A program made the translations under genes and the position numbers. Shown in pieces: positions 58,860 through 64,000 of a stretch of DNA of 64,000 nucleotides; within the stretch, counting starts at the first letter, position 1; each line of letters begins with the position of its first letter. Source of the DNA: Zeugodacus cucurbitae (taxonomy: Eukaryota > Arthropoda > Insecta > Diptera > Tephritidae); assembly GCF_028554725.1 (NCBI RefSeq), contig NC_071668.1:21492501-21556500 (forward strand), in the 5' to 3' direction. Below the pieces are notes generated by a model. It did no database searches. It worked only from the letters and a program-made list of their open reading frames with translations, and had not been told where the DNA came from.

Positions 58860-59455
58860 CATCCGTCTACCGAATTCGGCTAGCATCTTTCAAGCTGAAG
58901 TACGGGGCATAGATATGGCATGTGAAGCTCTATTGGCTTATAACGAGAGGATACATAAAGCAGCAATATACACAGATAGTCAAGCGGACCTCCTGGCCTT
59001 GTTGTCGCCAATGACTAATACCAGCATAATACATAAATGTAAGAAGAAACAGAGCTCACTAGAAGACATATTCCAACAAGACCGTCCGGGTGCCCGGCCA
59101 CAGGAACACTTTATAATTGGTATTGGTGCTCAACACACAATTTGAACAATTAGCTGAGGACAGATGGAAAAAATTCAACCAAATGTAAAATAAATAAACA
59201 GATAAGGCCAAAATATGAGAAGACAAGAACTATAGTCATATTAAATAGGTCCAATTGCCAAGTCTGCGAACTAGAAGGGAATAAGGAAATTAGTTTCCAC
59301 TTTATATGTGAATGCGCAGCCCCATCGCAGATCCGATGCAGGGTATTTGGAAACCTTGAATGGATGTCTAAGTTGAGCAGTATTGGAACAGAAAGTAGAC
59401 AAACATCGTCAATCAAGAGTAGTGCCAGTACTAACAAACTTGAAGATAATCGGTA
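58860..59455 (+). pseudogene. LINE RNase H fragment and C-terminal tail
   Basis: The plus-strand frame 58819-59145 contains SIFQAEVRGIDMACEALLAY and KAAIYTDSQADLLALLSP, i.e. the QAE and TDSQA blocks of a LINE RNase H domain with two of the acidic residues. The WVPGH and GNEKAD blocks are missing. Further on, CQVCELEGNKEISFHFICEC (about 59255-59315) is a Cys/His tail like CRxCxxxEETxxHxLCEC, followed by GNLEWM. Truncated and frameshifted. A different copy, and perhaps a different family, from that at 54.1 kb. Confidence 0.75.
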
Positions 59456-59459
59456 ATGA

Positions 59460-61335
59460 ACACAGTTTTGAAAAGAACTTACTGTTTGAAAACCTCAGTT
59501 TGTCTCCCCGCATACTACGAGGGGTTTGCATAAGTCCGGGTTTCTCTGCCTGATTCGGCCAAGTCAAACATTTTCTTTCGCATTATAACAATCCCCTTTC
59601 GGCTGGTAATGCAACCCGAATTCATTTTTGCCACGAAAAAGCTTTTTACGAAATCCAATTGCCCCCTGGATGTTTCTTAGAACCTAGATGACTTTCCATC
59701 CATCTGCTTATCTGAAAGACCCACACCACAATTGATCAAGCCGCACGCAAAAGTATGAGCGCCAATTAAATAGTATATATAAATATTCCCATAAAAAGCT
59801 CGAGTTCCAGCTGTTCTTATTGCTTAGACAACCATAAAGTAGACAGCACTACTTGTTTTATGCCAAGCAACAGTTGATAATACCCAACGTCCAGCAATGC
59901 GGTGAGTAAGTGCGCTGTTCAGCATATCAAAACATTCATAAATTTGAGGGTCCAAAGTGACGGGCGTCCGTCTTATGCGCTTCATGACTTTTAGTTGCAC
60001 CAGCAAAGTGGCTACAAAATACTACAACTACGCCGCGCACTCTTATATCTACCGTTGCGGTGAAATAAGTACGCGCTTTTTTCGCGGGTCGGTTAGGATT
60101 TATTACTATATAGATATATAGATGTTGAGTTGAGGCTGAATTACCGTGAAAATATTTAGTAGTAGAGACTACGAAATGCAACGCGAAGTACCACTTTGAT
60201 TCACCAGCTGCAAGTGCAACACCTAGTCGGTGGGCGCTCAGCTGCAGGCCCATTCTAGTATTGCCGCAGCTTTAGTTAATGCTGCCGTTAATGCTGTGTA
60301 CATCACGTGTCACTGCATATCGCCGGCGACCGACCGACCGACAATGGCGCTTCTTAAGTGGCTACAGTGGTTTCGCTTACTGCTGCATATTGCCACAGAC
60401 ACTTTGTGGCACCGCGCCGCGCCTCCACTCGTCGCGCTACAGCTCACCGTTCATCCATTGGAATTATAAATGCCGCTACACGCTGTCATGGCGACGACGA
60501 CGACGACTACTGAACTACTAAGAACGGCGCAGCTGCGCAATGCAGCTACGATTTGATGGGCTTGATAAAGTAAGGGTTGCTGTTGTTATTGTTGTTTCGA
60601 TGGTGTTGCAATAGATTCTGCTGGCTCTGCCGTGGCTGTAGCTGTGGCTTTGGCTGTTGCGCTGTTGTCGCCTTAATGGCGTTAAGCTGCTTAGGAATTC
60701 AATTATTTTCGTTACAGAAAATTGACTTGACAGCGACGACGGAGACGGACAGGGAGCTGGAGACGGAGACTCAGAGGGAGATAGAGATGGAGGCGAGACG
60801 TGGATGAAATGTAGAGGTGGATGGAGCCAGAGGGGGTGAGGACGATGAAGACAAGTATACACGTAGTAAGACACGCGGCTAAAGAAACGTACTTAAATAA
60901 CCTCAAGCAGCTGAGCTGCGCTGTAGTCTAAGATGTCGTATGTATACGAGTATGTGTCTCCAACTACCAGCCATATTGCAAGTGCCGTTGCTTGCAAATA
61001 TGTATATTTAGGAACCGAGTGCTCTGTTTGACTGGCAACAGTCACTGCAGGCGCAGTTGTGTGAAAACAACAAAGTTATGTGACTAAAATCTTAACACTG
61101 ATTACTTCGGATTAGCCAATGTGGCAACGTAGAAATTTGGTATTAAATATTAACTTGATCGGTTGCTGCAGTGTAATACCAGCTATAAGTATGTACTTAT
61201 AAATATATTATTTTAAAACAAATGAATATCTGAACTTGCCTAGCTATAATGAAGGATGTCGTTGACTCTTTGGTAGTAAGCTTAGTCGACTGCAATTTGT
61301 GTTGAGCTTTTAGAAGGTAGGATACATTTTGTGAA
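59460..61335. other. Non-coding sequence with GC-richer patch
   Basis: No supported gene. 60200-60860 is relatively GC-rich, with (GAC)n at 60490-60506, (GTTGCT/GCTGTG) runs at about 60577-60665 and a purine-rich GGAGACGGA stretch at 60738-60800. It is possibly regulatory or exonic host sequence. Confidence 0.35.
60489..60507. repeat. (GAC)n microsatellite
   Basis: Five to six GAC triplets. Confidence 0.85.
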
Positions 61336-61339
61336 CCAT

Positions 61340-62590
61340 TATTGGCAGCTGACCTAATGAAATCCAAAAGTCTGTCTGTCTATCCGTTCGTCCGAGCAAC
61401 GGATAACTTGAGTAAAAATTGAGATATCTTGACGAAACTTGGCAAAATCGGACCACTGCCACGCCCACAAAATGGCGAAGGCCGAAAACACATAATGCGT
61501 CAGAACTAAGCCATAAATAAAGTTATAAAATTTGGAATAAAGGATCGCACTAGTAAGGGGCATATTTGAATGTAATTTTTTGGGTAAGTGGGCGTGGCCC
61601 CACCCCCAAATCGATTATTTGTATATGTCTCGCAAACCAATAAAGCTATATAAACTAAACTTTCTGCAGTCGTTTTGTCTGGGCATTTCCTTATACAGTC
61701 CAAAAATGAAAGAAATCGGATAATAACCACGCCCACCTTCTATGAAAAGGTTAGGTTGAAAATTCCTAAAAGTGGGTTAACTCATTAACCAAAAACCTCA
61801 GAAACACCAACTTTTACAGCAGAAAGAGCAGAAATAAGCACTCAGATCTTTTTACAAAATGAAAAATGGGCGTGGCACCGCCTACTTATGGGTCAAAAAC
61901 CATACCTCAGGAATTATTCGACAGATTTCAATGAAATTGGGTATATAATATTTTCTTGACACCCCGATGACACGTGTGGAAAATGGATTAAATCGGTTCA
62001 CAACCACGATAACTTTCCATATAACTCAATTTTGAATTTCATCATATTTCTTCACTTTACTTGGCATCACTTGTGAAAAAATTGTTGAAAACGGACTATA
62101 TCAAAGCCCCTGATATCGAATGTGAAGAACTCAGTGCCTTTCGGTTTCATTTCACCGAAAATAGCGGCAAATCTCTCAGATATCTTAATTTGATTCAGAG
62201 GAAATTGTTTTCTTCTAATAGTGTGTCTGTGTACCAGAAATGGTTAAAATCGGGACATAACTTCCCCTAGCTCTCATATAGCTAATTATAGGATTTTCAA
62301 AAATACGATGGGCTTAATAGCTTATAAATCGTTTAATATGTGAAATATCAAATTAGGTGAGCATATTCTCACAGATATAATATATGTTGGTGATGAAAAT
62401 GAGTTTAATCGGTTCAGGAATTACCTCAGCCCTCATAAGCTATTTATGATGATTTTCGTTTTTCTATTGGACTTTATGCCGAATTTATGGGTAAATTTGT
62501 GTGTTATCTTAATAAAACTATAGCAATAAATTGCGAGAGTATAAACTGCGCGGTTGCACCCGAACTTAGCCTTTCCTTACTTGTCTAATT
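61340..62590 (-). repeat. Dispersed ~1.2-kb repeat, copy 2 (inverse orientation)
   Basis: Inverse-complement of copy 1 (5358-6555) along most of its length. GTCTGTCTGTC at 61371, CCACGCCCACAAAATGGCGA at 61459, GGGCGTGGCCCCACCCCC at 61592, TTGGTTAATGAGTTAACCCA-type sequence around 61770-61800, and GGGCGTGGCACCGCC at 61868 all parallel copy 1. It ends in GCGAGAGTATAAA (62533) and CCCGAACTTAGCC-TTCCTTACTTG (about 62559-62584). The hairpin at this end is damaged (GCGCGGTTGCACCCGAAC). Non-coding. Confidence 0.85.
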
Positions 62591-62819
62591 TTGAATATTT
62601 TAATGATACCAAAAATGCTCGAAATTTAACAAATCATATTCTAGTATCCAGATACGCATGATAGAACCACTGTATCTATGGCGAAATGTTGTTCAAGGAA
62701 CAGCTTTATCTAAAAATAATAATAATGTTGGTCTGGTGTTAAAAGTAGATGATATCGGTTAAAAATTCCTTTAGCCATTCCGGTTGACTTTACACTCTTC
62801 AAATAAATAGGTCAATCTC

Positions 62820-62946
62820 GCTTCGATTCAGGTCTTGGAGCAAAACATAATATATCTCGTCAGTTATCAGTAGAAATGCTCGAATGAGTTATGAAAAATT
62901 GCACTCAACGAATGAATCATCTGAGACGTTACCGGGGCAGCGTACG
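62820..62946 (+). pseudogene. Short DD41D-like transposase C-terminal relic
   Basis: The plus strand reads RQLSVEMLE, stop, VMKNCTQRMNHLRRYRG from 62858, close to RQLPVKMLERVVENWTHRRD and HLRRSRG of the 50.9-kb relic. The preceding bases AGGTCTTGGAGCAAAACA match LEQN there. About 125 bp only. Confidence 0.75.
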
Positions 62947-62949
62947 TCA

Positions 62950-63525
62950 AGCTTATTGCTTGCATATTATAACGATGCTCAATCTAACCGCGCTTGTCTT
63001 ATCAGTGAGGCCGTAACCTTATCTTAATTCAAGCAAAATACTCAGCGCGCTCACATGAGAGCTAATGCCGAGAGACAATACTTAATACATTATACACACT
63101 AACAAACTTCAGCTGCAAGTTGCGATGATAAGAAATCATTAACAGAGCCGTTATCGGTGAGTACTTTATTTAATGAATTTGAAAACAAAATTATTTCATT
63201 ATTAATCAATTGTGTTGACACGCTCATTTAGTTGTGAGAATTTTTATAGATTGTAAATTTTGAGTTTTTTTATATTGGCTATAGCTAATCAAACCAGTCG
63301 TCAACGTAAACACTCGTGTTTGACCTTTAAGTTCATTTTTAAGAGATTGTTGAAGTTTTTTTTAATTTATTGTTTTCAGTACTGAGCCATGGTGCCAACG
63401 TGACTATCAATGGTGTGCGTCAAAGGCAAATAAGTTACCACTTTTGTGGTTTCCCACATTATAAACAATCGTCTTATCGACAAAAATTTACAACTACAGC
63501 AGAGAGGTTGTAGAGGTTAAGTTCG
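62950..63525. other. Non-coding sequence
   Basis: Nothing recognised. Confidence 0.4.
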
Positions 63526-63529
63526 GCGA

Positions 63530-63685
63530 TGTTTAATAATTGATTAGTGTGGATATTGCGTTCTACAGTTATATATGTGTGAACATGGTGTAAAGTAACG
63601 CCCGAATTCACGCTATTTTAAAGTTTTCCTCCGTCAAAGTCAAATGCTCTAAAGAAACGTTCTATGAAATTACAGACATCACTTT
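63530..63685 (+). pseudogene. Mariner 5' fragment, same family as 0.65 kb
   Basis: The sequence TGATTAGTGTGGATATTGCG (63541 on) matches TGATTAGTTTGGATATTGCG at 659, and the homology continues through the GAATTCACGCTATTTTAAAG helix-turn-helix start to AAAGAAACGTTC. It breaks off near 63680. Because it includes the leader before the ATG, comparing it with the other copies would help define the 5' end of the family. Confidence 0.75.
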
Positions 63686-63689
63686 TGGG

Positions 63690-64000
63690 GTCCCCCACAC
63701 CGATAACAACTACATCAGAAAAGTTGGAGAGTCTAAGGGTATCACTATTTTTATAATAATTACTTGTATAATCTCCGCGGCTGTGTAGCGCTCACTAGAC
63801 TGAGATTTTAAACACTTGGATTTTATACTTTCGGTGAACCGTGGCAAATTGATTAGAATAGTGGTGATAGACTCTTCTTCATTCAAATTTTTGCATCATA
63901 GTGGACCGTTGTTTCAAATTTTCAAGCGGAATTTTTCTGATGCCCCAAGCTGGATCATAACGAAAGTCTAATCTGACGGTTTGAAACTTGTGATTCGGAT
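63690..64000. other. Non-coding sequence to the window end
   Basis: Nothing recognised. Confidence 0.4.

Overview
The window looks like a gene-poor, repeat-rich piece of a higher-fly genome, most likely a tephritid fruit fly (Bactrocera/Zeugodacus/Ceratitis-like). The reasons are the AT-rich sequence full of (TATG)n, (GTT)n and TACATACATATGTA-type simple repeats, many decayed mariner-like elements, several RTE-like LINE fragments, and two copies of a mariner-superfamily transposase whose catalytic spacing I count as DD41D. That spacing matches the 'rosa' type first known from Ceratitis. No intact host protein-coding gene, tRNA, rRNA or CRISPR array could be supported. The window is best read as a large intron or intergenic region, and the open reading frames that make sense are transposon pieces.

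Layout: 0-9 kb holds a broken mariner (0.65-1.5 kb), a dispersed 1.2-kb repeat (5.36-6.56 kb), a 267-bp mariner deletion derivative with clear inverted ends (6.66-6.93 kb) and an RTE-like LINE 3' half (7.05-8.04 kb). 9-21 kb holds a possible MITE (9.5 kb), an AT-rich TTCGAA-laden tandem array (11.84-12.88 kb), the first DD41D element (15.84-16.77 kb, minus), a diverged three-unit 229-bp tandem repeat (18.1-18.75 kb), a possible host promoter and 5' exon (19.54-19.9 kb), a Mos1-like relic (20.33 kb) and a pogo-like MITE (21.04 kb). 23-34 kb holds LINE 3' ends and two related arrays of a 10-bp motif that alternates orientation every 26 bp (27.23-27.41 and 29.65-29.94 kb). 33-40 kb has three young-to-old tandem duplications, a second pogo-like MITE and a plus-strand RTE relic.

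42-52 kb is a cluster of mariner-type remains: a dispersed-repeat end (42.84-43.47 kb), a DD41D relic (45.2 kb), a 719-bp mariner with 28-bp inverted ends and no catalytic core (46.24-46.96 kb), the second DD41D element (47.59-48.52 kb, plus), an RTE relic (50.0 kb) and another DD41D-like relic (50.9-51.7 kb). 52-64 kb has LINE RNase H and 3'-end fragments (52.4, 54.1, 58.9 kb), three more mariner relics (53.8, 55.4, 58.4 kb), a second long copy of the dispersed repeat in inverse orientation (61.34-62.59 kb), a short DD41D relic (62.8 kb) and a last mariner 5' fragment (63.5 kb).

Nothing here forms an operon or pathway. The working story is genome dynamics: internally deleted DNA transposons with good ends, truncated LINEs, local inversions and tandem duplications. 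The least explained structures are the two alternating hairpin arrays and the TTCGAA-rich tandem array. All assignments rest on reading the sequence by eye; no similarity search was run.
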